A stretch of DNA of 64,000 nt from Schistosoma mansoni (lineage: Eukaryota; Platyhelminthes; Trematoda; Strigeidida; Schistosomatidae): positions 25,304,696-25,368,695 of the forward strand of contig NC_031502.1 in assembly GCF_000237925.1 (NCBI RefSeq), written 5' to 3'. The notes below the pieces were generated by a model. That model was given only the letters and a program-made list of their open reading frames with translations, was not told the DNA's origin and did not search any database. Positions 54,560 to 64,000 of the stretch are shown piece after piece (the stretch's first letter is position 1; each line of letters starts with the position of its first letter). A program made the translations under genes and the position numbers.

Positions 54560-57500
54560 CTGTTTGGAATAAAAACATGTGGTTTAAATTCCTATGCTCA
54601 TAATTGTTAAATATATATTAAAAGTCCGGGTAAATGAGAAGGGTTGACAACCCCATCCCGTAGAAAAATCTTGATAAAAAAACGCCAACCAGACTAAACA
54701 AATTAAACCATTTAAACTCTACCCTGGGAGTTGAAGGAAGAATTATGACGCCTCAGGATGAAAGCCGAGATTCTTCAGAAGTCACGAGGACGATGCCCCT
54801 TCTAACGACCAGAGCAACAATCAATATAGGTACATGGAACGTCCGGACAATGTGGGAGACCGGGAAGACCAGTCAAATAGCAACGGAAATGAGGAGATAC
54901 AACTTGGCAGTACTCGAAACCAACGCAACCCATTGGACCCAAGCTGGATGGCAAAGGTTAAATACGGGAGAGATGCTTCTGTACTCCGGTCACGAAGAGG
55001 AAAATGCTCCACACATTTACGGAGTTGCTATAATGACGTCCAGAGAAGCACGAAATGCACTTGTAGGATGGGAATCTCATGGATCCAGAATCATCAAAGC
55101 ATCCTTCAAAATAAAGAAGGAGGGAATCACAATGAATGTTATCCAATGTTATGCGCCCACCAATGATAGCAACGACGACAATAAAGATCAGTTCTACGAG
55201 AGGCTGCAATCGATTATAGCAAAATACCCAGGAAAAGACCTGACCATCCTGATGGGAGATCTAAACGCCAAAGTCGAAATGGACAACACCGGATGTGAAG
55301 ATATAATGGGACGACATGGACTGGGAGAGAGAAGCGAAAATGGGGAGAGATTCGCAAATCTATGTGCATTCAACAAACTGGTTATAGGCGGCACAATATT
55401 TCCACACAAACGCATACAAAAAGCTACATGGATCTCACCGGACCACACCACAGAGAACCAGATAGATCATATTTGTATCAATAAAAATTTCCGAAGGACA
55501 ATGGAAGATGTGAGGACCAGGTGAGGAGCTGACATAGCTTCAGATCACCACCTGCTGGTTGCCAAGATGAAACTGAAGCTAAAGAAACACTGCACAACTG
55601 GGGAAACAGCATTACAAAAGTTCAATACAGCCTTTCTTCGAGATACTAACAAACTCAATGGATTCAAGATAACTCTAAACAACGGGTTCCAAGCCTTATA
55701 GGATCTACTGAACGAACAAGAAACTACTATGGAGGACAACTGGAAAGGTATCAAAGAAGCATTAACTTCAACGGGTTAGAAGGTTCTAGGCCGCAAGAAG
55801 CATCATCATTAGGAATGGGTCTCTTTGGAAACCCTGGACAAGATTCAAGAAAGGAAGAACAAGAAGACAGCAATTAAAAGCAGTCAAACACAAGCAGAGA
55901 ATGTCAAGGCACAAGCTGAGTACACTGAAGCAAACAAGCAAGTGAAGAAGAGAATTGAAGCCGCCAAGCAGAAATACGTGGAAAAACCAGCAACGACGGC
56001 GGAAAAAGCTTCAAGAGAAGGGAATATGATACAACGAAGAAACTAGCAGGGAAAAGATGAAGGCCAAGGAACACATTACGCCGGAAAAGAGGCAGATATG
56101 AAAAGGATGAATAACAACTGGAAAGGATTGTCCAGGACAGGGTTGGATAGAGAGTGCTGGTGGGCGGCCTATGCTCCTCCATGAGGAGTAACAGGCGTAC
56201 GCAAGAACCAGGATTCCCTATTCATTTGTATAATGCTTATAGTTAGACCACTCTCAGGTATCTGTTTTTTGAAAAGCGATTGTATAGAACAGCTATTTTA
56301 ATTGAGATCACGAACCGATTAATGTTAGACGACCATTGAAAACCTGAAAGGACTGGACGGCCGTTTTTTCTCCAATGTGGGACTCATCGGCAGTGCACAC
56401 TCACTATCTCGTGCGCGGACTCAAATCCGGAACCTTCGGTCTTGCGCGAACGCTTAACCTCTAGACCACCGAGCCGGCATTCAACTATGTTAATGTCCTA
56501 CTCAAACAAATTCACGACGTTGCGCGAACATCTTCCATTGTCTTCGACAGGTAACTGCCTCACACCCGACATGGTTTACCTCCAATAGTTACGGTTTCTA
56601 ACTATAACTCCGAGAATTACCTCTCGAAGCTTGTCACTAGTGAGCACATGACAATTATCAGTATAGAGTTGTGGAGATTGCTGTTTTTAATGAAAATTTG
56701 AAAGGTATTGGAACGGATATTATCGGCCAGACAAACTGTTTAAGCTATTCAAATCTAGACAAACACATGCAAACTGACAATATTGTTCATTTCGCGGTGT
56801 TGTTTGAAGAGAGCTTAATTTGCTGACTTTTTGGGCTTAAATTTTAAAAGAACGATTTAGTTGGTCTTTTAGCGACAATGATCCAGAAAACCAATTGACT
56901 GGTGCTCTTAAGCATTTATGGCACAAACAAAAAGTCTTGGTGCTTATGATTGAAATATAAACCTTTGTTCAGTGGACTGCCACACGATTGTATGAACTTA
57001 ACTTTTCAAATTCTACTTAACATATATAAACATCCCATGGGAAAAACCTATCACGTTGATTATTTTATACAAGTACGATCGTATAGCTTTGAGAATGAAG
57101 TATATAAGTGGATGAACTCAAGTGTTGGAAATATTATTAATCCACAGATAACTTTCATAATCCTATGGATAACGGTCACAGATTGTTGTACAACTCTAAG
57201 TATTCCCGCCATTCCGAAACAACATAGGGATACTAGTTATCAGTTCTGATTACAGTCACATAGTATTTGACATTGTAACCAAATCTCATGAGCGAACTGA
57301 ACTGAGAAAAGTTTCAGATTTGCGTGAAACATATTTCTGTTACAATCTGTGCAAGATTCGAGGATTTAATGAGTCGAGAAACCCAAATACAATCTTAGTG
57401 ATTGTTTAAAACCGTGGGCTACTTAAACTTTATGTATGGCTTAAACTAACCAGAGTATATGTTTATTGGTTGAATGCACAAAAATCAACTGTGTAAAATC

Positions 57501-60177
57501 TTTATTCGAGGGCAAGAACACACTGCGGCACTTGTAGTGGAAAAATAAAGAAAAATACCTAATGACTATCCTTTAAAAGAATGGCTACTCACGCAACTCA
57601 ACGAAAAATATCGACTAAACTCATCGGAAGTGAAACCAAGTATCAAAACAAAAAAAAGGATCATCCTATCATATATAAAAGACATCAGAATATTTATTTA
57701 TTTATTTATTTAAACACATATTATATTTGAGTACAATAACGGACACACACGATGACATATGGTCGCCAGCACTAGAAATAGATGTAAAGTTAGCGATATG
57801 AGACAGGCGACTGTAAATACGAGTAACCGACAGGAACGTAAAATCGTATCAACACAGCACAGACCTCTTCTCAGCTTAAAGAAGAGTGTATGATACCACG
57901 TCTTATATCGTAGATAAAAGAAGGTTACAGCAGGTTCGCCACTGGCTTCTATTCTGAGCCATATCTGATAACGTCTCTAGCCACTGTGTTGCACCATCTC
58001 TCGGACCCCAGCCAGGAAGTCGTGAAGGACCAACAGAAGCTAGCCCTTTGCAGCTTTCTTTCATGCCACGACACCATGTCATACACTGACCTCCTCTCCG
58101 CTTTTTCCAACCAGTCCCAGAGTCGGCAAATAATGCACGACGTGGAAGTCTCTGGGACGACATTCGTAAAACATGTCCAAGCCACCGAAGTCGGTGTTTC
58201 AAGATGGTGACACCAATTGAATTATCGTCTCTGCGCCCGAACACACGATGCCGAACCTCTGCATTACTAACATGGTGTTGCCACTGTATGTCAGCAATCC
58301 TTCGGAGACAACGATGATCGAACACAGAGAGTCGTCTAACATCCTCAACTCGGAGAATGTAATGTAATTTGATCATGTTAATATTCGTTTACGTGTTTCG
58401 ACATTTGTATTCATTGACAACTAGATTATGTTTCTAGTTACTCCTTCCATACTATCCGAATTCTTCGATTTTCAGATTCATTATTTCCCAAGTTTATTTT
58501 AAGACAATAATTTTAGTTGCTTTAACAAGTCTAATACAACATTTTAGCTATTTCCTAAACGATGGCTGTTCGCTGATGTAGAGATTAGATTGACAAAGAG
58601 CGGAGATAGCTTGTCATCGGAAAAGAAGTTTTATCGACTAGATAAATATTAACTTAACCACAAAATGTGATTAGAATATGAATTTTCATTTTATTAAACT
58701 ACTCTCTCATACATCAATTTTCCTCTTCAAAACAAAGTATTAACTAGATAGTTAACGAAATTAGACTTTTGCAATTGTAGGAAACGTATAAATAACTCAC
58801 CTAGTGTCTGTGATTTTCGTTTCATCTTTAACGCGCGTTTATGCAATTTCTCTCGTTCATCGTCTGAAAATTCCAGTGCCTAAGTCAAAACCAATATATT
58901 GACTGCAATCAGACAGAAAATTTTTTATCACAGTGAAATGTAGTAGTGTCGAATTTCGAATAGCCTCAAACTCTTTAGTAATAGGTTTCTAGTATTTGTA
59001 TATAAGTATTTTATAATCTTCGTGTATAAAAACAGTTTCCAAACATCTATCATGTAGAACGTTTGTAGTGTATAAAACAGTATATTTTCTACGCAGTATA
59101 CTGCAATTTCGCGAGAGTGAACTAAGTTTCAAGTGTCTATGAAAACGAACACATCTGCTCACCTTATCTAACAATATGTTTTTAAACTATAAAAAGAACC
59201 ATAATCTACTCCAGCTTCAATAATTGGTTAGACGTACCATACCGTATTCTAATTAAATTAGAGATATTATTTTGTCGCATAACGAAAGGGTGTGGATAAA
59301 ACAGGAAGTAATAATCAACCATAATACACAGAAAAACTGAACCAATGCAGATTATGTTAGCTTAATAATTTTTTTAGCGATACTACAATTATTTGTTATA
59401 GATCCTTTGTTAGATCACATATGATTAGATCCCCTATCTATAGATCGATATCACTATGGATAGCTCCGAGATTCATAAGCATCAGAAAGTGACAATGATA
59501 CATGAGCTTGATTGTTATGACTTACTGGTTACCTTTTATAACCATATTTATTTGCTGTTTGTAAGGTAAATATTTATAGTGCGTCGACTACTAATTAATT
59601 AACGACATTTGAATGTTTGAAGCGGTGTCAAAGTTTCTTTGTTTTACTACTGGATTATGGGTGAAAATGAAAAAATTACTTAATATAGTCTATCGCACTA
59701 TCATATTAACAAAAGATGCTGAGATTTTAAACTTACCTCAGGAGGTGGTTCCGTATCGCCTACCCAAGATGCATCTGATCCTTTGATGTTACTAGCAATT
59801 AATTGGTTGTAAAAGACAGGAATAGTGAGTTCAGGCATATCGGGTGCATAAAACACGGATACTTCTTTCAATGAAGAATTAACCTTTCTTTTTTCTTCAT
59901 AATTGATAGCATTACTGTTGTCAGTAATTGATATTTCAATTTCACTACGATTCTGACTGTTGCTATCATTAGGTGAATTGTAATTATCAAGTTGAGTATT
60001 AGTAACTGATTCACTTGGTGTTTGAGGTTCTAAACTTTCAGAATAATTCGTTGATTTTGAAAGTGTACAATTGTGTGGACCTGAGATTCGATCATTTCTT
60101 AACTTGGGTACACAAAATGATTCGGAAAGGATCACCAGATAAAATGGAGTACGTACTGGGCCAAATGTCTCATAAAC
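54174..60177 (-). CDS. NAF1: NAF1, H/ACA ribonucleoprotein assembly factor (3' exons; 5' end not found)
   Basis: NAF1 is the nuclear assembly factor that occupies the Gar1 site on NAP57/dyskerin during H/ACA snoRNP and telomerase RNP biogenesis. Exons on the minus strand: 60177-59737, 58879-58801, 54559-54174, phase-consistent, giving 301 residues and a TAA at 54176-54174. The first opens with VYETFGPVRTPFYLV, the Gar1/Naf1 core block (G.V.E.FGPV..PFY). After a long Ser/Asn-rich insertion it has VFYAPDMPEL and the family signature KGSDASW...EPPPE, continued in the next exon by ALEFSDDEREK and a basic stretch. The last exon is rich in Gln, Pro, Tyr and Met, like other NAF1 C-termini. The exon with the N-terminal half of the core was not found; it may lie upstream in this window unrecognised or beyond it. 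The 60177 boundary is inferred from the acceptor ATCAAAG. Confidence 0.85.
54635..56210 (+). mobile_element. RTE (SR2-like) LINE with endonuclease but no RT domain
   Basis: The open frame 54745-55524 encodes an apurinic-like endonuclease: IGTWNVRTM (N), LETNATHW (E), VIQCYAPTND, ILMGDLNAKV (GDLN) and NQIDHICI. The final SDHHLL motif follows directly after the TGA at 55522-55524. The linker continues to about 56045, then the sequence jumps to the 3' end of the element (AACACATTACGCCGGAAAAG, then GGCGGCCTATGCTCCTCCAT), so the whole RT is deleted. It ends GAGTAACAGGCGTACGCAAG. It lies in the last NAF1 intron, antisense to NAF1. Confidence 0.85.
56315..56690 (-). repeat. Hammerhead SINE, family B, degenerate full-length copy
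   Basis: Minus orientation: upstream part 56690-56490, tRNA-like head (GCTCGGTGGTCTAGAGGTTA near 56478-56455), hammerhead region and tail. The hammerhead core is damaged (CCGATGA for CTGAGGA, and an extended A run at the GAAA box), so it is probably inactive. Confidence 0.7.
56700..57689. other. NAF1 intron, nothing recognised
   Basis: AT-rich sequence. A plus-strand frame at 56950-57249 has no recognisable homology. Confidence 0.35.
57690..58376 (-). mobile_element. LINE C-terminal end with TAAA tail
   Basis: The minus strand carries a 157-codon open frame: FDHRCLRRIADIQWQHHVSN, LKHRLRWLGHVLRMSSQRLP, GWKKRRGGQCMTWCR, GWGPRDGATQWLETLSDMAQ and NRSQWR. This is the usual non-LTR ORF2 C-terminus. 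About 200 bp further it ends TGTGTTTAAATAAATAAATA at 57715-57692. It is truncated at the 5' end. This is the best preserved of three copies in the window, and the clade is not certain. Confidence 0.75.
58801..58879 (-). CDS. NAF1: NAF1 internal exon: acidic FSDDE motif and basic stretch
   Basis: ALEFSDDEREKLHKRALKMK and RKSQTL directly continue EPPPE of the upstream exon, matching the NAF1 EPPPE.LDFSDDE block. The acceptor is TGACTTAG and the donor GTGAGT. Confidence 0.9.
59737..60177 (-). CDS. NAF1: NAF1 exon: second half of the Gar1-like core
   Basis: 147 codons, phase 0 at both ends. It holds FGPVRTPFY, a low-complexity insertion rich in S, N, T and E (about 50 residues), VFYAPDMPELTIPVFYNQLI and GSDASWVGDTEPPPE. 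The donor is GTAAGT. Confidence 0.9.
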
Positions 60178-60605
60178 CTTTGATAGACATAAGTACAAAA
60201 AGTTTGCTCAAACACCTACTACTCTGTATCATCAATATATAACCTATTTATTTGGTTTGGGTAATTTGATTATACCATTAACTATGATACATAAAATATG
60301 GCTTAATGCTAAATTATGTGAACATTGTGTCCGGCTGATAAGCTGAGTTAAAATACAAGTGTCTAGAGAGTTTAAAAATTTAGTATCTCAAGCCTATAAG
60401 ATACTACAAGTGAAGAATTAACTTGTCATTGCATCAAACTCATAATCATACACAGGTTAGGCAAACCTGATATCAATTATTACTTACTGATAAATCAGTG
60501 AGCCATGCTGGCTAGAATCCCACGAGAAGTATCACTTTCTCGAAAGGCACGCCATGTTAGCAAGTTACAACTAGCAAGAAATTTACGTGCAAGGCTTCTT
60601 ACAGA

Positions 60606-60983
60606 TTACCTGTAACTACCATCAATAACACGTTGAGGGTTTGTGTGACTAGTATTAGGTATGTACTTGTGTGATAGGAATAAAACTCCATCTCCATTGC
60701 ATTTTACTGATTCTGTAAGGTTGTGAAACGTAGATTTAAGATAGATTTTTGCCCATTTGTTTTGAAATCGTATGAGGGAAATGGGAAGAGTTAACTCAAT
60801 AGTTTTTTTTCTGAAATACTGTAGTGTTGGCTTAATAGACGGAATTTTTCTTATCTTTTGCCAGTAACTTTTATTCACGTATGTTTTACAGGTGTTTTCC
60901 AGTCTTGAGCACATTGGTCCATTCATAACTTTTACGACATGGTTGAGACAAGTCCAAGCACTACTATCTTTTTGAAATATCAA
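60606..60983 (-). CDS. Possible exon of an unidentified minus-strand gene
   Basis: A 125-codon minus-strand open frame, long for this AT-rich DNA, with an acceptor-like TATTTCAAAAAG just before DSSAWTCLNHVVKVMNGPMC. The second half (IELTLPISLIRFQNK onwards) looks less protein-like. No family recognised. It could be an upstream exon of NAF1 or of a neighbouring gene, or noncoding. Confidence 0.25.
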   Translation of the reverse strand: MIFQKDSSAWTCLNHVVKVMNGPMCSRLENTCKTYVNKSYWQKIRKIPSIKPTLQYFRKKTIELTLPISLIRFQNKWAKIYLKSTFHNLTESVKCNGDGVLFLSHKYIPNTSHTNPQRVIDGSYR

Positions 60984-61483
60984 ATTATGTTAGTATGTTG
61001 AAACAAATTACTACATTTTATACAGCTGGACAGAAAGCAACGAAATGAATTCATCGTAGTTTTCGCCTTATCTAAATTTGTGAATGGAACAAATTACACG
61101 ATATTCTATCTCGTCCATTTCCGTTGATTGTAGCGATCTCAGACTTGTATACAAACATATATTGGAACTCTACAGCCACCTACAAGGTTGTTGTATCACA
61201 ATAACGACGGCACCAACTAGTTCGCTTCAAAAAGGCTTTGTTTGAACCCATGGCTGGAAGTTGAGTGCTTACATTGTAAGGGTACAACTTTACCAAACAG
61301 TTAAGGTCCAATCATTTAAATACATGGAACTTAGGTTCGAAGACCTCATTTTAAATGTTTGATGGGAAAACATGGCTGTATTAGGATGAACTATAATGTT
61401 TAGTTTGAGCAACAGCTCAGAATTTCACCATTGAAAGTATGAAGTTTAGCTACAGAAGAAAAATATAACTCGATGCTATTCTA

Positions 61484-61714
61484 TTATTTTACAGCACATC
61501 TCAGCATGTAACGTATTACATGGGAAATTAATATAAAGACACGTACAATGTAAGGTGTTCGGTTTTGACAAACGTTAAATATGTTTATTAAAAGATCTTC
61601 GTGACGATCTGATAGCGCCCTTTCGTTGGAAAAGTCGAGTGACATAATTTGAAATTGACCGTAGTTGAACAGATACATTAATTCTTTATCTTCCTCTAAA
61701 TCTTGAGTTTTCAT
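61484..61714 (-). CDS. Possible exon of an unidentified minus-strand gene
   Basis: Minus-strand frame KTQDLEEDKELMYLFNYGQF, QIMSLDFSNERALSDRHEDL, then LINIFNVCQNRTPYI before a donor-like GTACGT at about 61549. The balanced amino-acid composition favours a real exon, perhaps helical. Not identified. It is not in an obvious phase match with the frame at 60.6-61.0 kb. Confidence 0.35.
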   Translation of the reverse strand: MKTQDLEEDKELMYLFNYGQFQIMSLDFSNERALSDRHEDLLINIFNVCQNRTPYIVRVFILISHVIRYMLRCAVK

Positions 61715-61719
61715 ATTAC

Positions 61720-62129
61720 TTTATATACTTTCTGTTTCTATTATTTCATTCCTTTTTTCGAATTATATTCTGTGTTTAACCCAACTATTATTGATATTAC
61801 TATTATTTCAACTTGTTAATTTCATCTTTTCGTACTCTTATGTGGCAGCTTTGGTCGATACCTGTTTATGGCAAGCTGTGTTGATAATGACTAAATGAGA
61901 GGTCATTTATTATTCTATAAGATTTGTTGATGATTACTCCATAAACTACTTGTTTCGGGTCCTGATAAAAGTTCGCTTTTATATCTTCATTTCCATACAT
62001 TCAGATTGTGCTTTACAGTCGCCTTACTAAGACTATTTATTGGAGAGGGTTCCTGGAACAAATGATATATGGTTTACAAATGACTAATTAGTACTAAATA
62101 TACCTTGGTTACTGTGCACTAGATTATGT
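61720..62129. other. Intergenic DNA, nothing recognised
   Basis: AT-rich, no signal. Confidence 0.4.
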
Positions 62130-62661
62130 TTCAGGGCCACCAAATGCCCTGGTACGGCCGAGAGTGGGGAGGGTCCGCTCTCCCTCTCAAAATGCTCTCA
62201 CATGGCCACGCGTATATAGCCTCTGCCAGGGAAGTCCTACTCATTGCCTTCTCGTGGTGGGGGTGTTGTTTACAAATTCGAGAGGACGAGAAGCGAATGT
62301 CCGGAGCTTTAACCGGGTTGGTGGACACGGAAAGTCCACCTAGGGAAGTTTGAAGACTTTAATTCCAAACCAATGGTGAACATGGGCTCCAGTATCCTGA
62401 GGGAACAAATGGCGTATAAACCAACTATTAGTCACTGGTTACCATGGGACTGCATCTCTTGATGTTGCTCCACTGCCTTGTGGATTAGACTTTTAGGTCA
62501 AAGGCTCCGAGTGTGGCCCCCTAAGAAAACCACCTGCTTCGGTTTGGGCACCTGAGCAGTATCACAGCCCTCACACAAATCAGATGAGATTTGTGTGGCG
62601 CATATGTATCTGGTGCTTCCTTGTATCAATATTTATGTGTTTAAATAAATAAATTTTGTTC
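62130..62661 (+). repeat. 520-bp repeat, full-length copy, left arm of a long inverted repeat
   Basis: A complete unit from CCACCAAATGCCCTGGTACG to TATGTGTTTAAATAAATAAA. Bases 62252-62661 are repeated inverted at 63591-64000 with a single mismatch. The arms share private changes (for example TTTGAAGACTTTAATTCC in place of the family's TTGGAAAACCCTGATTCC). Confidence 0.85.
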
Positions 62662-63590
62662 CAGGCTGTGAGATACAGCTGATGTTCAGATGAGAATGAT
62701 GTTGGTTAGACCGAAGTGAGGTATATACACCAATTAATGAATGACACACATATGTTACTTGTCAACCAAATGCAACTCATTAGATAAGTACAAATCCGTG
62801 CAGTAAGATATAAGTTGTAGATAGACAAAATCAATACAAGATTTGAGAAAAATACACTTTTGTTCAGCTTGAGACGATTAACGTCAACACAACTGCCGGA
62901 GGAAAGAGTAAAAGCAACTACATAGACAAAAGCAAAAAATTAAAGTGAAAGAAATTAATAAGAATGTGGAATGAAAACTTTAGAGTCTGGTGTTTAGGAT
63001 TTAGGGGAAGATAAAATTTGGATCACATGGTATTTTCATCCGTAAACTTTGATCAACTCTAAGAACGAAACAACACAACTTAGTTAATTATCAAACACTA
63101 GGTAGTGTAAAAGTCCAGTTCTTAATATTTCGGTACGGTAGCTTCTTTGACTTAGCCTAGGAATGAATCTGGTGGAAAGCACCAGTCACACCAAGATAAC
63201 AGGAAACACTTAATCGGTGAGTGTCGAATACCAACAAGCTAAGTTCCAAAGCATTTCCCCGATTAGCTTCAACTACCTAGTGTTAAAGCCGCCACCTTCT
63301 GGGTGGTTACGTTATACGCTAAATGTTTCGATGACATCCATGGTCAAATGCTTTTGATCTAAACAACTCTAGCACTATTAGTAAACATATGTTAAATCTG
63401 AAAAATAATACAAAGAGAATTGCTCCAATGTATACGCGCCATTAAAAAATTAGTCAAATATACGCCATGATTGTGTGATGGATTAGTGAGGTGAGCACCT
63501 TAAACATTTCTTTGATTATCCATCGAGATATTCAGAAGATCTCAGCGTGTGAAATCTCAGCCAATAAGAGAATCTACGGTCTGACGGGTA
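62662..63590. other. 929-bp spacer of the long inverted repeat
   Basis: Single-copy-looking sequence between the two arms, without an open frame over 60 codons or a recognised repeat. Confidence 0.6.
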
Positions 63591-64000
63591 GAACAAAATT
63601 TATTTATTTAAACACATAAATATTGATACAAGGAAGCACCAGATACATATGCGCCACACAAATCTCATCTGATTTGTGTGAGGGCTGTGATACTGCTCAG
63701 GTGCCCAAACCGAAGCAGGTGGTTTTCTTAGGGGGCCACACTCGGAGCCTTTGACCTAAAAGTCTAATCCACAAGGCAGTGGAGCAACATCAAGAGATGC
63801 AGTCCCATGGTAACCAGTGACTAATAGTTGGTTTATACGCCATTTGTTCCCTCAGGATACTAGAGCCCATGTTCACCATTGGTTTGGAATTAAAGTCTTC
63901 AAACTTCCCTAGGTGGACTTTCCGTGTCCACCAACCCGGTTAAAGCTCCGGACATTCGCTTCTCGTCCTCTCGAATTTGTAAACAACACCCCCACCACGA
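63591..64000 (-). repeat. 520-bp repeat, right arm of the long inverted repeat, cut by window end
   Basis: Begins GAACAAAATTTATTTATTTA and follows the left arm base for base except one A/G difference. The copy runs off the end of the window. Confidence 0.85.

Noticed and set aside
1-64000. CRISPR arrays, bacterial operons, riboswitches, rRNA genes
   Set aside because: No spaced direct repeats, ribosome binding sites or conserved rRNA blocks. Intron structure and repeats mark this as animal nuclear DNA.

Overview
The window looks like a nuclear genome segment of a blood fluke (Schistosoma). It is AT-rich and intron-rich, with phase-consistent GT-AG introns ranging from a possible 44 bases to more than 6 kb. 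It is packed with repeat families known from schistosomes: hammerhead-ribozyme SINEs of the SM-alpha type, RTE (SR2-like) and CR1-like LINEs, Penelope-like elements, CsRn1/Boudicca-clade and other Ty3/gypsy LTR fossils, and a Merlin transposase remnant. The species cannot be fixed from this window alone.

Layout. 1-6.9 kb: no gene seen. It holds an inverted pair of hammerhead SINEs (3.28-3.87 kb) and a CR1-like LINE split by later insertions, one of them an RTE 3' end with an 8-bp target-site duplication. 6.94-32.3 kb: a nine-exon plus-strand gene for the collagen prolyl 4-hydroxylase alpha subunit (584 aa when spliced, all iron and 2-oxoglutarate ligands present). Its introns hold RTE pieces, two Penelope-like elements flanked by inverted repeats, both hammerhead SINE families, a truncated gypsy fossil and solo LTRs. 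Intron 2 also holds a possible nested minus-strand gene (15.72-15.95 kb). 33.06-35.60 kb: a young-looking CsRn1/Boudicca-like LTR element that contains a 200-N assembly gap. 36.5-42.9 kb: a repeat graveyard of Penelope, gypsy, CR1 and Merlin remnants and a roughly 520-bp repeat.

43.49-52.91 kb: a four-exon plus-strand gene (257 aa) for a RING E3 ligase of the RNF34/RFFL type, with a FYVE-like finger, two SAP-like segments and a RING. Its 6.3-kb first intron is mostly repeats. 54.17-60.18 kb: the 3' part of a minus-strand NAF1 gene (H/ACA snoRNP assembly factor), tail-to-tail with the RING gene. Its 4.2-kb last intron holds an RTE, a hammerhead SINE and another LINE. 60.2-62.1 kb: two possible minus-strand exons of unknown identity. 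62.13-64 kb: a long inverted repeat with only one mismatch in about 410 bp, running off the window end.

The three recognised host genes are ordinary and functionally unrelated: ER collagen modification, ubiquitin ligation, snoRNP and telomerase RNP assembly. The unusual biology is in the repeats. There are self-cleaving SINEs, several of them in fold-back arrangement. A 520-bp repeat shares its TAAA-type tail with a LINE. Two RTE copies share the same internal deletion and the same chimeric end.
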